Source: Powellomyces hirtus (Eukaryota; Chytridiomycota; Chytridiomycetes; Spizellomycetales; Powellomycetaceae). From it: a stretch of DNA of 64,000 nt. The DNA is taken from NCBI GenBank assembly GCA_025526995.1, contig JAHLKG010000002.1:744001-808000 (forward strand), read 5' to 3'. Below the pieces are notes generated by a model. That model was given only the letters and a program-made list of their open reading frames with translations, made no database searches and was not told where the DNA came from. This document shows positions 52,323 through 64,000 of the stretch, piece by piece (positions within the stretch are counted from its first letter, which is position 1; every line of letters starts with the position of its first letter). A program made the translations under genes and the position numbers.

Positions 52323-54456
52323 CTATACTGGAAGCGCTCTTGGCTCGATTCCGCAAGCCTGTTGTGAGCGAATGAAATGACGATGACAGTTTCCGTATCC
52401 GATCACGGAGCTTGCTCTATGCGCCGGTGCGATTGAGCAAATGACTATGTAAATGGTGACAGTACTTACGCAATCGCATACCATTATCGTGAGAGCGCCG
52501 CGGACATCTTCATCGGTGACTTGAACAGGCGCCCCGTATTGTAAAGAAGGGTCCGTATCCTGCAGCCACTCATCACGTTGCGCTGCGTCCATGTTGCCCG
52601 TCGTCCATGGATGAAGCTACATGATCGCAAAAATGCGTTAGCTGGTCGATGTACCAAAAGAACGCCAGAAGGAGCTCTCACACCTTTATGCCCTCTAATG
52701 TTATCCGTGTCAGTGGGTTCTTGTCCAACAGTTTTTGAAGAAGATCTTGCAAATCCTCGTCTATCGGATGATTCGCGGGAAACTCTAATTGTTTCCGACT
52801 TATGACGTTGAACAGCTCGTATTCTGATTCGGCAATGAACGGAACCCGGCCAAACACCAAGCAATATAGCGTCACGCCCATGGCCCATATATCTATCGCC
52901 TTCCCTATTGGAGCATCTGACGGCAGATTCGATACGGATTCGTCGTCGGCGGGTCCGCACATCTCCGGCGCGAAGAAGGCCGGTGTTCCAGCTGTTTTGG
53001 CCAGTTCCAGCTCGTGCGTCCGTCCGGCGTCATCGGGGAGGTTTGGATGTTCGGGAGACAGTTCCGGATGAACTACCACACTGACCCCAAAGTCGGATAT
53101 CTTCACTCGCCCTTCCGTTGTCCACAGCAGGTTTGCTGGTTTTATATCCCGATGCACAATGCCTTGATAATGCACTGCGGGTTTGGTCTTAGGATCGTCT
53201 CAACAATGTCTAGTGGAAGTGAAATTTTATACTTACGATACTCAACCCCACACACGACATCCTGAAATATCCCTCTCGCGGCATCTACGGACAGAAGCGG
53301 TGATTCTGGATCTTCTCTATTTTGCCATTTGATGTCGCCACCAGCCAGATATTCCAACACTGAGATCCTTACGGAGAAGGCAAGATTGGGACCAACATTT
53401 TAGCTACTTTGTCCAGTCAGCATTGCGGTAATGGAGGCGACCTACCAAGGTAGATCTTCTCAGAAGCCGGATCGTCAATCACCTCTCTTAAGCCTACGAC
53501 GTGCGGGTGTTTGCACTTCTTCAGTATCGCTATTTCACGCATGATCTTTTCCAGTTCAGGGTTGACCGGCTGGCCTCCCGTGCTTGGATGTCCTGAACGG
53601 CCTGAATGGAGCCGACTTTGGAACCTTGGTCGTGACTTCTTTGGAACAATTTTCAAAGCCTGTAATTTATGGTGTCAAAAAGACCATGGGTAAAGTCAAC
53701 CGGGCCGCTGAACGCAGGGCATACCCATTCTTCGCCCGTTTCTGTGTCCACGCAGAGTTTTACTTTCCCATGACACCCTCGGCCGACTTCGCGTACAATC
53801 ATGTACTTGTTGATGCATTTATTCCCCGTATGCGGATCCACCTCTCGTATCATGACATTGGTCTCTTTCACAGGTTCTCCATAGTTTGAGGACGATCTTC
53901 GGCTCGGGGAATCGATCGATTTGCTCGCAGACGGGGAGCGAGACATCATACTGTATCGCGAGGGCGACCGCGACGGCGATCCCACGAGTTCTCCAAAAGA
54001 TCCATTCGATCGATTGGTATGGATGGGCATCCCGCGAAAGTTACTCGCGTCGCTGCCCGAGGAGCTAGGTGGTTCAACACTCGAAGATGTACCAGGGCTG
54101 CCTGGGCCAGGACTCATGGGCGGTGACCGCACCCTCGGAGATTGACTTTTGGAACGTCTTGACGGAGTGTCCAAGTCACCTGCGCGTAAATCTTGTGAGA
54201 AGGAGTACATAGAGGTCTCCTCCCGGGTGAGTTCAAAACTATACCTGCCGAGTGCGGCTTTTTGTTGCGCAGCTTGGAAAGGGCTAGCTGTAATTGGCCC
54301 TGCTTCGTTGGCATTTCCTGTATGCAATTTGGTGGAGAAGGTGTTGAGGTGGTCAAGTGGGTTTCAGGCGAGATATTTGACGTGGGAGCAAAGTGTGAAC
54401 TCCGCAGATGCCGAGTTTATTTACAGAGCACTTCGGTATTTGGCAATCTCAGGCAT
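52323..54456 (-). CDS. CaMKK-type serine/threonine kinase (Ssp1-like)
   Basis: Exons on the minus strand 54456..54432, 54317..53725, 53659..53446, 53359..53237, 53174..52684, 52616..52482 and 52358..52323 give about 538 residues. The first 140 residues are Ser/Pro-rich and probably regulatory. The kinase domain shows VGRGCHGKVKLC (Gly loop), ALKIVPKK (ATP lysine), HRDIKPANLLW, SDFGVSV and PEMC. Right after the lysine strand lies an Arg/Pro/Gly-rich insert (RPRFQSRLHSGRSGHP), the mark of CaMK kinases, which phosphorylate AMPK-type targets. The family role is energy and stress signalling. The first exon (donor GTGCTC) and the last exon are uncertain; another splice would end at 52279 with a basic tail (LRNRAKSASSIG). 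Confidence 0.85.
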
Positions 54457-54930
54457 GTTGATGTGATCGCCGCTGGGTTGCTGACTGATGATGACTAATA
54501 ATCCAAACGCCACATGCCGACACGCATCACCCGCGTGGCAGCGACAATAACTATCGATATCCCCTTTGCGTTGCGCGTTTTTGACAACTATGAGATGCTG
54601 CGCCAATGTTGATTGCTGTAGTCGCCCGAATTACAATGCAGCCGTTAAAGACTGGATGGAACTGTCACAAAGGAAAATGCAACAAAGGTTAACTCTCTGA
54701 AAATTAACACCAAGAGAAGGAGAAGGGGAAGTTATGTACAGGGAAGCCCAGGCCAGACCAAAAGATATCAGCTTAAAGCATCCCTACTTTCCCGCGTCGT
54801 CCCACATAAGCGAGAGGGTGTCCAAAGACACCTGTGATCTCGACTCAAAACATCTTGAATTGAACCAAAACAAACTCTTTTTTCTCCCCATCCCTCGTAC
54901 GCTTTCTTGGGCGGGAGGAAGGCAATGTGC
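54457..54930. other. Intergenic region, no gene seen
   Basis: About 470 bases between the kinase start and the 3' end of the H1 gene, both on the minus strand. No convincing coding frame was seen. Confidence 0.45.
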
Positions 54931-56045
54931 TCACGCCCTCTTGGCAGCACGAGCAGCACGAGCCTTGTCCGCTTGAGCCGTGTCTTTCTTGGCGATCGGG
55001 GTAGGAGCCATTTTGGGGGTCGTCCTCTTCTTTGTGGCAGTCTTCTTCTTGGGGGACTTGACCGCGGCCTTCTTGGCCCCAGCCGACTTAACCGCCTTCT
55101 TGGTGGCGACTTTCCGAGCAGTGGTGACTTTTGTCTTTGCAGCAGCGGCGGTCTTCTTGCCGGCAGATGTCGCAGATTTCTTGCCAGATATTTTGCGGGC
55201 AGCGGCAGGTTTGGCAGCCGTCTTTTTGACAACTTTCTTGTCCTCGCCGTGAGACGCGCGGTTGATCTTAACCGGTCCGCTGGGGCCCTTGGGCTGAGTG
55301 AAGTCTCCAGATGTGACACCGCTCTTGATGGCTTTGTTGATGTATCCACCTACTGTGTCGTTGTTCAACCCCTGAAGAAAATCCACCGAGGACACGTTAG
55401 CGGAGGTAACAAGCACATATCGTTTCATCAGACATTGAATACAGCAGACGAGCACTACCAGGTACTGGCTCAAAATATCCCGCTCATGCCTCCTCCATTG
55501 AGACTGTAAAATAGCCCAAAATGGAATTCATCTCAATTTCCTCAACTGCTCCTTCGCGCGCAGCGTCAATTTCGAATTTATATGACTTTCGGTGCCCCTT
55601 TCAGGTTTCATTAAATTCCGCGCGCCAGTGCATCCATTAGAGTTTCTCTATTTTCTCATACACATGAACCGCCTTCCCACCCAATGAAAAACGCATCCCG
55701 CGGTTGCCAAAGGCCATTGGCCACTAGGAAACTCACCTTGTAGTTGGACTCGATGTACTTCTTAATTTGCTGACGGGTGGATCCTGTGCGTTCTTTCTAT
55801 TTGTTTAATAAAGCGAAAACGCGTGGGAACACGAAAGAGGAACGACGAAAAGAGGAAACACGGTTTACGTCAATGAAAAAATTCGGAATTGTGAAGGACC
55901 GTTGAGCGGGAGAAATAGCTCCGCACTTTTTCAAATGCCGTCATACCATGTCTGTAATAGCGGAATGAACCATGTCTTTGAAGCTCGGGTGGATAGCCGC
56001 CTTCTTGGGGCCGGATGCCGTCTTCGAAGATGCTGCTGCGGGCAT
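54931..56045 (-). CDS. H1: Linker histone H1
   Basis: Exons on the minus strand 56045..55947, 55796..55737 and 55371..54931 give 199 residues. The winged-helix (H15) domain is split by the introns: HPSFKDMVHSAITDM, then KERTGSTRQQIKKYIESNYK, then NNDTVGGYINKAIKSGVTSG and FTQPKGPSGPVKI. The C-terminal 95 residues are Lys/Ala/Thr-rich (KKTATKKRTTPKMAP), as needed to bind linker DNA. The 365-nt second intron is long for this window. Core-histone genes are usually intron-poor, so a two-intron H1 is of note but not unusual for fungi. Confidence 0.94.
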
Positions 56046-57117
56046 TGCTTTATGCACAAACGAGGAACTGAGTAGACAGGAGTTGAGAAGGGGCGATAAG
56101 AGAAGCTGGGTGATGCGACTGTTTTTCTTCTCGATATTCGAGAGGAGGATTTGACGGAGGGGGGTGGGGGAGGCGGCGAAGAGGGACGCTTTTATATGTA
56201 AAACGCGTGGGAGGTTTTAGGAAGAACAAAGGGAGGGAAATGGGCGACACATGAATGGACAAAGGGCCAGACGCGTTGCAAGTTTAACTACTGTACTGTA
56301 CCGTAAGTCAAGTCAGTAGGCAGATGAGACTCGTGAAATACTATTACGGCAAAAAAAACCAAACAGTCTAGCTCTGCCAAACAAAAGCCAGATCAGACCA
56401 GAACCCATTATTGCTACGGTACCTGCTGTCATGCATGCGAACGCACACTCTTTTTTTTGCATATCAGAACAGAATCCCCTTCATCTGGCAATACCGATAG
56501 CACAAACGACAAGGTGTCAATGGCAAGTAGACGCATACAGGCTACTCGAAGTGTTTAAACGCTCAGACGCAGTCATGGGCCTTTGGAAGTCCATCATGGC
56601 TCAGATCATCTCACAGACTGATATGATATGATAGATAATCCATCCATCCCATGGTTCTGCTGCACAAATTTTATACTCTTGTAGTACACCACACACCAAT
56701 TGTAGTTTTTTGACTATCGATATCACGGCCATCAAATCAACTTTGCAGTCAGTCGACTAGTCAGTCAGTCGGTCGGGTGGGTGGCGAATTAACGTTTTTA
56801 TCTTTCAACTGAACGCGTTCATTTGTGCTGCGGCAAGGCGACCGACTGGCGGCGAACGACGTGCTTCATCATCTCCGTCCCGCCTACTGAACGTCCCCCC
56901 CCTCCCCCCATGCACATGAACATAACCTCAAATCCTTTTCTTTTTTCATAACTGCACCCTCAAGCCCCAAGTTCGCTCCCAAACACAGATCACACAGGAT
57001 CATCCGATTTGAAAGTTACCAGAACTAGGTCGCAGTTCAGAATTCCACCCCCGCGCCTCGACTTTGTAGATCCCCTGACGCTACCCCCGTCACCGCTGAG
57101 GGGCGTGCTCTGGGATA
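56046..57117. promoter_or_regulatory. Divergent intergenic region upstream of H1
   Basis: About 1.07 kb between two divergent starts. A gtcagtc-type short repeat lies at 56748-56775 (four to five copies of CAGT/CGGT). A C-rich run (56896-56909) is near the plus-strand side. No coding frame is convincing. Confidence 0.45.
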
Positions 57118-58212
57118 ATGGTTTTGCCCATATTAGCGGCTTGTACCACGAGGATAGCTAGCTTCTCCATTTTGTTTCTGTGGCTGTCCATCCAGTTCTC
57201 GTTTGTCAACGCCGCCTTTGAGCTTTCGTCCCTCGTACTCCTGAAATCCGGAGGCACACAATGCACCGCCTCTTCCGAGCCCGCTCCCCGTGAAACCGCC
57301 CAGCAGCAGGCCTGTGATCCCCTCAAACCGATAGCAATCCAACCTGGAGCGCCAGCCACGGTGGCGTGGAGTTGGAACGCGCCTACGTCCGAGGGTGCAT
57401 TAGGCGTGGACCTGTTCTTGGACGACTCAACCCAACGCATTGTCGTCGCACGCAATATCACACCTTCGCTTCTGGAAAGCACATTTGTCGTTCCCATTGC
57501 AGCTATCCTGACACCCCTTTCAATCGGTGCTACGCAAAACGGAACTTCTGTCCTCATAGTCTCGTCTGTTACTGCTCTCCGTGCTGAGAGTGAAGTCAAC
57601 AGCAGCCCAATTTCTCGAATCGCCCTCATCCTCGGTCTCTGTTCCGTATTCGGCCTTGCTCTACTTATCTTTTCTTTCTTTGCCTGGCGAAAATGGATCC
57701 GCGGCCGCCCGGGTTACGAACGCCGGAAAATGCAGCGGAAAAAAGGCGTATCAACTGTAGTGGCAGACCGCTTCAAACATCTGTGGACAGATAGTCTGAA
57801 GCGGTCTCAAAATAGTCTGAAGCGGTCTTGGGGAAGGGCCCCTTCCAATCATCCCACCCATGATACCAACTCGCCATCGAGTCAGGACAATGGCTCTGAC
57901 GGCGACCAATTAAAATCAATGCATCACCAGAGCATCGCGATACAGCCACCGCGCCCCTGCTTCCGCCCTTCGACGGACGTACTGCCTCCGCGACTCTGCA
58001 AAACGTACACCTGGCAGGAAACCGAGTCAGACCAACCGTCATCTCCCCTGCGTGATGTTGCTTTCAGTGAGGGTTTCGATGGCGAGGATCGAATGTTGCT
58101 TTCGGATTACCCTGTCACATCGTCCTCCAATTCCCTTCCCATGGGATGGGATGAAAAAGCTCGCCCCACAATACCCCAAGCGCATCCGACGAATTTTGCA
58201 CATAGACAGTAA
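57118..58212 (+). CDS. Type I membrane protein, unknown
   Basis: One exon of 364 residues. Residues 1-33 form a signal peptide (SILFLWLSIQFSFVNAAFEL). The lumenal or outer part (about 34-165) is beta-rich with four cysteines and repeated Asn-x-Ser/Thr sites (ARNITPS, TQNGTS, VNSSP). A helix near residues 167-190 (RIALILGLCSVFGLALLIFSFF) is followed by WRKWIRGR. The cytosolic tail is Ser/Pro-rich and has a short direct repeat (SLKRSQNSLKRS) encoded by two 17-base copies near 57797 and 57817. The shape suggests a cell-surface or secretory-pathway protein. The family is not recognised. Confidence 0.68.
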   Translation: MVLPILAACTTRIASFSILFLWLSIQFSFVNAAFELSSLVLLKSGGTQCTASSEPAPRETAQQQACDPLKPIAIQPGAPATVAWSWNAPTSEGALGVDLFLDDSTQRIVVARNITPSLLESTFVVPIAAILTPLSIGATQNGTSVLIVSSVTALRAESEVNSSPISRIALILGLCSVFGLALLIFSFFAWRKWIRGRPGYERRKMQRKKGVSTVVADRFKHLWTDSLKRSQNSLKRSWGRAPSNHPTHDTNSPSSQDNGSDGDQLKSMHHQSIAIQPPRPCFRPSTDVLPPRLCKTYTWQETESDQPSSPLRDVAFSEGFDGEDRMLLSDYPVTSSSNSLPMGWDEKARPTIPQAHPTNFAHRQ

Positions 58213-58509
58213 ATGAAATGTGCTCTGTATAATAGTATGTTTTGTGATCCGACCAGTCGCACATATTTCCACTACATAATCGAAATCACGTCGCAATGAC
58301 CGCCACTGCGCCTAAGGCCATGTGGTCGAGAACATCGATCTGCTGCAACCCGCGGAGATGTCCGAGTCTGCTTGTGAGGGATCGGCGGCAAGAAGCAGCT
58401 GTGTTGAGCCTGTTCGTCGATAAACCTGCCGATGCCGTGTCTTCCCTATCGCAAGCGGAGTGTGGACTGTTGTCTGCTCCATTGTGTGTTTTCAACCATG
58501 GAGTTGGCT

Positions 58510-59206
58510 TCAATTCGCGGATCTTTCAGGGACCGCCGACTCTGCCGATGGGGCATCAACATCCATCATATCCGCGGGCGGTTGCCTTCGCTCCAATGAA
58601 ACCCGCGTAAACTTCGCTCTGACAGTAGACTGTCCGACGAAGGTCATATCGATCCCTGGGCGGTTGAGATCTGTAGAAAGAGGTAGCGGTCCTCGTGGTG
58701 CGCCTTCAACAGGGAACAAGTCAGAACACCCATGCTGCCTCGGCCGCTCTTCCAAGTGACATTACGTTGTGGACGAGCATCATCATGCTTGGATGTTGCA
58801 AATATCAGGTCCGTTCCCAGGGTTCGATCCAGCGTGCCTCTAAACACGAGATTCCCGACCCGCAAATGCGGAGCACTCGAATCCAAACCCTACCAGCCAG
58901 ACTGTCAATGGACGTTTGCACCCTCAATAGAATCAGAAATGAGCAGGTGGAAGATGTACCACAATAGAAACTCCTTCGTGACTTGCTGCTGCTGCCTGGA
59001 CTGTTTCCGAGGTGACTTCAGTCCCAAGATCGAGAACTATATATCGGGTCTGCGTTGACAGCAGTCGTCAGGAGCCATTTGAAGAAGGAGGCACACACAA
59101 TGTTACCAACCTCTTCTTCCCATTCATCTTCGTCAGAGTCCTTTGACTCATTGGCTGTATGCTCAGAAGGCTGTTCCGCATCGGCTTCCGCTATTGCCTC
59201 TTGCAT
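58510..59206 (-). CDS. GTF3C6: TFIIIC small subunit (GTF3C6/Sfc7-like)
   Basis: Exons on the minus strand 59206..59099, 59049..58960, 58889..58766 and 58670..58510 give 160 residues. An acidic start (NESKDSDEDEWEEEV) leads into the TFIIIC sub6 fold: RYIVLDLGTEVTSE, GLDSSAPHLRVGNLVFRGTL and TLGTDLIFATSKHD, then GQSTVRAKFTRVSLERRQ. The core G-T-D-L-I-F after an acidic E-E-E run is the family signature. TFIIIC binds the A and B boxes of tRNA genes and recruits polymerase III. An upstream exon (ATG near 59332) could add about 20 residues. The first donor choice (GTGTGT versus GTTGGT) changes five residues only. The start is 213 bases from the divergent RPGRIP1L start. Confidence 0.75.
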
Positions 59207-59419
59207 TACGACATCGCAGCGAGAAGGGGTCTGGTGTCGATCAAGAGGCTTTTGTCAAGGCTCCGAGCCAAGAGTCGCGCTTGTTGCTGCGCTTACGTGC
59301 TTCAAAGTCCCGCTCAGATCAAACATCCCCCCGTGACATTTGACATTTTGCGACTGTTGCTCATTCTTCACGAGAGTTTGCATATAAAGTGACTAGCTTG
59401 TGAGAACCGTTTTTGGGTG

Positions 59420-62400
59420 ATGAGTAACAGGCTCGGTGGGATGGTAGCTGCGGGAAACCGAGGTGAGGAAGGCATCTATTGGGACCTTCTGTCCTTGGTG
59501 ATCTCCCTCGCACTGTGACTGAACATGTGGACAACTAGGCCCATCCCGCAACCCAGTTGATCCCAGCCAAATCCCAGACGAGTTTTATGGACTGAAAGAT
59601 GAAAATCTTGTGCTGAAGCGCAGAGTCAATGATCAAGATGAGAAGACGAAACAGTAAGCACGATGGCAAAAAACGCGTGCTCTCGAGGCTTTCGAGACCA
59701 TGTCGAGTGTGTGCGCCTCCAGAGGCTTTTTTGACGACAAGCGCCATGTTGATATGTGGTTCAGGACACTCACGATGGTGAACATGTCCCACGCAGACTC
59801 ATTACAAAGGTCCAACGGTTGACGGAAGACCTGAGGCGCGCAAAGGAGCCGACGGGGATGGATGCCAGTAGGCCGGCCGCAGCCGCTACCCGGGGTATGG
59901 TAGTTTGAGTGTCGTTGCATCATGTCTTCTCCGATTCTTTTTCGCTCACCGATGTAGTGTTATCAGCGAGTATCAACCGACGAGAAGCGGCAGAGGTGGA
60001 CAGCATGGTTGCGGATCTTCGTGACCAACTACGGAATTTGGCAAAGGATAACTCCCAGCTAAAGAACAAGGTGCTTGATTAGCCTTTTGATATGTAGAGA
60101 TAACTAACTGGGATTTATGACTGATGCTGTCGCCAACATCTGATTCCCTCTTCGTCGTCCGCCACAGATGAACTTTTTCAAATCGCTGCACGAAGCTGAG
60201 AGTCGCAAGGGAATGCGATATGACCACATTCCGCCGCGTATCAACTCGGTATGCAACCTCGCGTCTTCGCGGTCTAGCGAAGCCTTATCACTCATTCTGC
60301 TTTGGATCTTCCATATAGGGCGTGAAGAAGCTACATCCGGCTCTTACAGTTCGCGGGTAAGTCTATTCACATTATGCCCATGTTGTTGACGCGGGAATGA
60401 AGTAGCTAACACCAATCCTGGCTCTTTGTAGGCGAACTCGAGATCGGGGCGCTGAGTCAAGTGTCATTTCGTAAGGTGAAAGTGTTGCCTGGCAAGGCTC
60501 TTCGTGTGGGACTCACCTTTTTACATGCTTAGTGGCGGGGATGATCATGTTTGTCCGACAGAAGACGTAGCGAAATTGTAAGTGCAAACCCACTAGATCC
60601 TTAGCACGCCAGGTATTCCCGGTTGTTTCTCACCGAATTCGATGTCCGCCCACAGAGAAGAGATTGTGACCATGCTGCGCGGAAAGTTGGTTGATGCCGA
60701 GAGAGATGCCGAGAATGCCAGAGCGGAGAACAAACAATTGTTGGACGCGCGAGAAAGGTTCGAATTGCACCGACTTGTTTCATCTTGTTGTATGACCGAT
60801 ACATATGAACGGTTTCATTTAGCCAGGACCAGCAACACGACATAGACAAGCTAACCTATCAACGTACGGTTGCTGATTTACAAAAACGTCTACATGAAGC
60901 CCAATCCAAAACGGACGCATTGGATGAAAAGAATCGCGGCTTGACTGAATCATACAATGACGCGCTGCATACCGTCGAGACGCTGACGGAGGACCTCAAA
61001 GAAGAGCGGCGTCGAAGGGCGGAAATTGAAGCAAGGATCGGGCTCAGCGACGGGACGGCGAAGCGGATTGAAGAGGTGCGCCGTCTTATAATCTGCAACT
61101 CAATCTTGCACATTGCAACGTAGCTGACATGCGCGCCGCAGCTGAACATCATCATCACGGATCTCCGCGCTGAGAAGAAGCTGTTAGAGGATGAGCAGGC
61201 TCGTCTTCTGGCAGCTCAGTTCAGCACCCGGCAAGAGGATGAGTGGGACGCTGAACGCAAGAAGTTGCAGCTTTCCATCACAGACCTGGAAAAGCGCCTT
61301 GCGGACAGTCTAAGGGAAGCGGTCGATCTTCATGCACTTGTTAATGAGCTTAGAGGTATGGTTCCTCCAACGTATTTCAGCTGGAGTCGCGTTCTGCTAA
61401 TGTCTGGAGCTCTCAAACTTTCGCACAGGGCAGCTCACTGCTGCACTGAACGAAAAGCGGCAAGCCGAGATCGAGACGTACAACGTCCGGCACGAGCTGG
61501 ACGAGCTGAAACGCGCCATCGCCTTCCTAATAAAAGACTCTGTCGATGGCAAAGTGGACTGGGACATGGTTCGAGACGCTGTGAATTTGTGGCGAAAACG
61601 GAATGGAGGCAACATACCCGGCCGAGCTGATGATCTTGAAGCGGAAAAGAGGTTGCTGCAAGATTTGCGCATACAATACGCACGCTGCATTGAGGACTTG
61701 GAACGCACGAAAAAGCTTCTGGCATTACAAGAGGAGATTAACAAAGACTACAAATCAGAGATCAAGCAACTGATGGCGCGTCTAGAGGCGCTCAAGAATG
61801 AATACGAAATGCGAATAGAAGAGAATTGTCGACTACTAGATCTGCGCGCGAATCGCATAGCGGTGCTGGAAGCCCAGCTGAAGAATTTTGCATACGGACC
61901 AGGCATCATAGTTCCCGATCTGGATGATGACGACAATGTCAAGCTCGAAAAGGGACAGAACCTGATAACAATCAGCATGAACGCGGCGCTGATCACGCCG
62001 GAAGGATACGACCTTCTCGACCGACTTCACGCGCGTGCCCTCCCAACAACCGCAGCCGGCAACGTCACAACAACCATGATGGCCAAACGGTCCCGCGAAA
62101 CGTTCACAACGTTCCTGTATTTTGACTTCTTCGATCACGAGACGGCTGTCAGTCCCGTGATGAAAGGCGTCTGTCCCGGCTACGCCTTCCGAGCGAAATA
62201 CAAGCTGTTCATTGATGACTTTTGCCTCATGTACCTGCAAAGCCAGCCGGTAGTCGTTTATCTTTGCCGGTCGGATGGCTTGGATTTCGTTGAAATTGCC
62301 AAATGCACGATCCGGTTTCGAGATCTCACCACCTCGACGCGGACAGATGCGATGCAGTACTATGGAGATCTGGTCAGCACGCATGACCACAAAACAATTG

Positions 62401-63479
62401 TGGGTCGCCTGGACTACACACTTGGCGTTCGTCTCCCCATGGCGCAGTCTATCCGCGCCTTCAAGGAAAGAACTGTTGCCTTGAATCTCATGAGTGTTGG
62501 AGACGAGGGAATTGATTCCGGAAACCGGTTTGGATCGCGCGGTGCCGTCAACGAACTGATCGTCTCGGTTGACAAGTGCACAAACCTGGACGTGGCAAAA
62601 CGACGCGAAGCACTTGGCGATAATTGTGGCGATCCGGCTGTCTACCTAGCCTTCAAGGTACTCAACCACGATCACGTCGTTACCAACACGGTGAAAGGGA
62701 CACCTGACCCAGTGTTCGATTACCTGCGCACCTTCCGCATGAACATGAATGCGGACACTGATCGAAGGCTCAGAACGAGCGTGCTGTCCATCATTGTCCT
62801 TGACGATTCAGACCACGATTACATGTATGGAACGGTCAAAATTCCGCTGAATGATCTGGCTCTTGGTCAGCCGATCGAAGGGCAATTTGGTGTTGTGGAC
62901 GCTGATGGAAAGATGGCTGGCCATCTGCACACGCGGATAACTTGGGAAAAGCCATACAAGCTGGATGTCACACCCATGGTGTCGCATTTGGAAGATGCAC
63001 CCACTGCCGCAGAGTTCCGTATTGAAGAACGCATAAAACCTCATTCTCCGGAGGAGAAGGACAAAGTTGTAAAAGTACCAGGAAGTCCTACCATGCATCC
63101 ACCACTACCCAAACCGCTCTCGAAGGGGGAGTTGCTACCAAAGCGGCGGCGTGGTAAACACTTTGCCCCATCCTTATCATCGTCAGTGGGCGACCTCGGC
63201 GCAGCAAGTCCTGGCGAAGCTCTCTCCCGCCGAGAAAGCTCTGCGAGACTGAATCCCGAGACCGCTGATCAAGCAACTGACTCATCGGCATGGTCAGAAG
63301 GAGGGGATGACAGTGCTTCAGAGCTAGCGGTTGATTTCTCTATGGAGGATATACAACCGAAGCAAGAAGAACAAGGCAAGGATTCGGACCATGAGAGCGC
63401 CCCAAGCTCTTTGTCGCCCTCTCACCACTCACAGTCACCGCCGGTAAGGGAATCACATGCGGTCGACGATGCACGATGA
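59420..63479 (+). CDS. RPGRIP1L: RPGRIP1L/nephrocystin-8-like ciliary transition-zone protein
   Basis: Twelve exons: 59420..59462, 59539..59653, 59797..59894, 59958..60070, 60168..60248, 60319..60356, 60432..60470, 60533..60577, 60656..60757, 60823..61075, 61142..61355, 61429..63479; 1063 residues, all phases consistent. After DEFYGLKDENLVLKRRVNDQ comes a long coiled coil (to about residue 550) with RRRRAEIEARIG and ARCIEDLERTKKLLALQ. Two C2-type domains follow, near 557-720 (FTTFLYFDFFDHETAVSP) and 750-887 (GAVNELIVSVDKCTNL). The C-terminal 150 residues are Ser/Pro/Glu-rich. This order is that of RPGRIP1L, which builds the transition zone that gates the cilium. Fungi without flagella lack the family, so this gene marks a zoosporic fungus. 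Confidence 0.9.
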
Positions 63480-64000
63480 TGGCTTTTGCATCTTCCCGAA
63501 GCTTCTGTTGTACATCACACATATACATACATTATAAACAGGTGTTTCTGTGGTGGTTTCAACTGTTTGGGACGCTTTTTGATGGGAACCGCGTGACGTG
63601 ATGTGCAAGACTATTGTAGAGAATTTGGATTTTGCCTGACTGTGCTTGTCCTACCAAAGGACAAAATACCGCAATACCATGGTCCCGGGTTTCTGCGGGG
63701 CAGGGAAACCAGGTGCTCGCTTGTCCGACACCACTCGCTGCACACGAGCTCGTAATAGGAGGTTTGTGCAGCACCATCATTATTTTGGGCGGTAATAACG
63801 TGGATCAAAAAACAAAAGTTCTTCTATCGGCATGCAACTGAATGGAAGAATGAATGCACAAGGCATTGGTTTGTTAGCCTCCCCCTGCTGGCTGGAGTGG
63901 TTGGGGCGCGCACGCTAATCCCCCTTTCTTGGGCATTCATGGTGATACAACACATACGACATCTTATTCAATTCATTACATACACATTTTTCTGGCCCTG
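63480..64000. other. Terminal intergenic region, no gene seen
   Basis: About 520 bases after the RPGRIP1L stop, up to the window edge. Short open frames (63340-63841) on both strands have no recognisable product. Confidence 0.45.

Noticed and set aside
58286..58513. Minus-strand frame just 3' of GTF3C6
   Set aside because: It follows the GTF3C6 stop codon without a splice link and shows no recognisable sequence.

Overview
The window is nuclear DNA from a fungus that still makes flagella, most likely a chytrid-grade zoosporic fungus. Fungal-type genes (a Slm-like PH protein, a fungal bZIP factor, a CBS/PB1 gene, a peroxisomal-type Lon) lie beside two genes of the eukaryotic cilium: an RPGRIP1L-like transition-zone protein and a DUF4550/CFAP92-like axoneme-associated protein. 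Genes are dense, on both strands, and cut by many short introns (mostly about 50-90 nt, GT-AG, with at least two GC-AG). No operons, rRNA genes, CRISPR arrays or intact transposons were seen, and no tRNA gene was recognised by eye. All exon joins were inferred by reading donors, acceptors and frame; no transcript data were available.

Layout. 1-6.6 kb: 5' end of a P5A ATPase (SPF1, minus), exosome subunit RRP45, a seven-helix receptor-like gene, a repeat-rich spacer, and a bZIP gene (minus) with a frame break in a triplet repeat. 6.6-13 kb: peroxisomal-type Lon protease and, convergent with it, a 13-exon cysteinyl-tRNA synthetase with two possible starts. 13-24 kb: a glycosyltransferase interrupted by a long five-residue repeat, a possible Mim1-like outer-membrane protein, a three-KH RNA-binding protein, a 16-exon amino acid permease with consecutive micro-exons, and ribosomal protein eS24. 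24.7-35 kb: Slm-like PH protein, a small tail-anchored protein, a WKF-domain nucleolar-type protein, a severin/gelsolin-like actin regulator, splicing factor CWC24, the copper chaperone CCS, and COP9 signalosome subunit 6. 35-43 kb: a repeat-bearing spacer, a decayed CBS/PB1 gene, and three membrane proteins of unknown role. 43-64 kb: CFAP92-like gene, a TRA2-like SR protein, ribosomal protein uL14, complex I subunit NDUFS8, a CaMKK-type kinase, linker histone H1, a type I membrane protein, TFIIIC subunit GTF3C6, and the RPGRIP1L-like gene.

Most loci are single-copy housekeeping genes with no evident joint pathway. The most notable points are: (i) the first introns of the two ribosomal protein genes both follow a tiny first exon and both carry exactly five GATG units on the sense strand; (ii) runs of 8-19 nt exons; (iii) a roughly 190-residue KPDES-type repeat placed between the catalytic part and the C-terminal part of a glycosyltransferase; (iv) two flagellar genes about 12 kb apart; (v) a CBS/PB1 gene that has lost two CBS cores and its reading frame. 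Nothing in the window amounts to a clear new defence, mobile or biosynthetic system.
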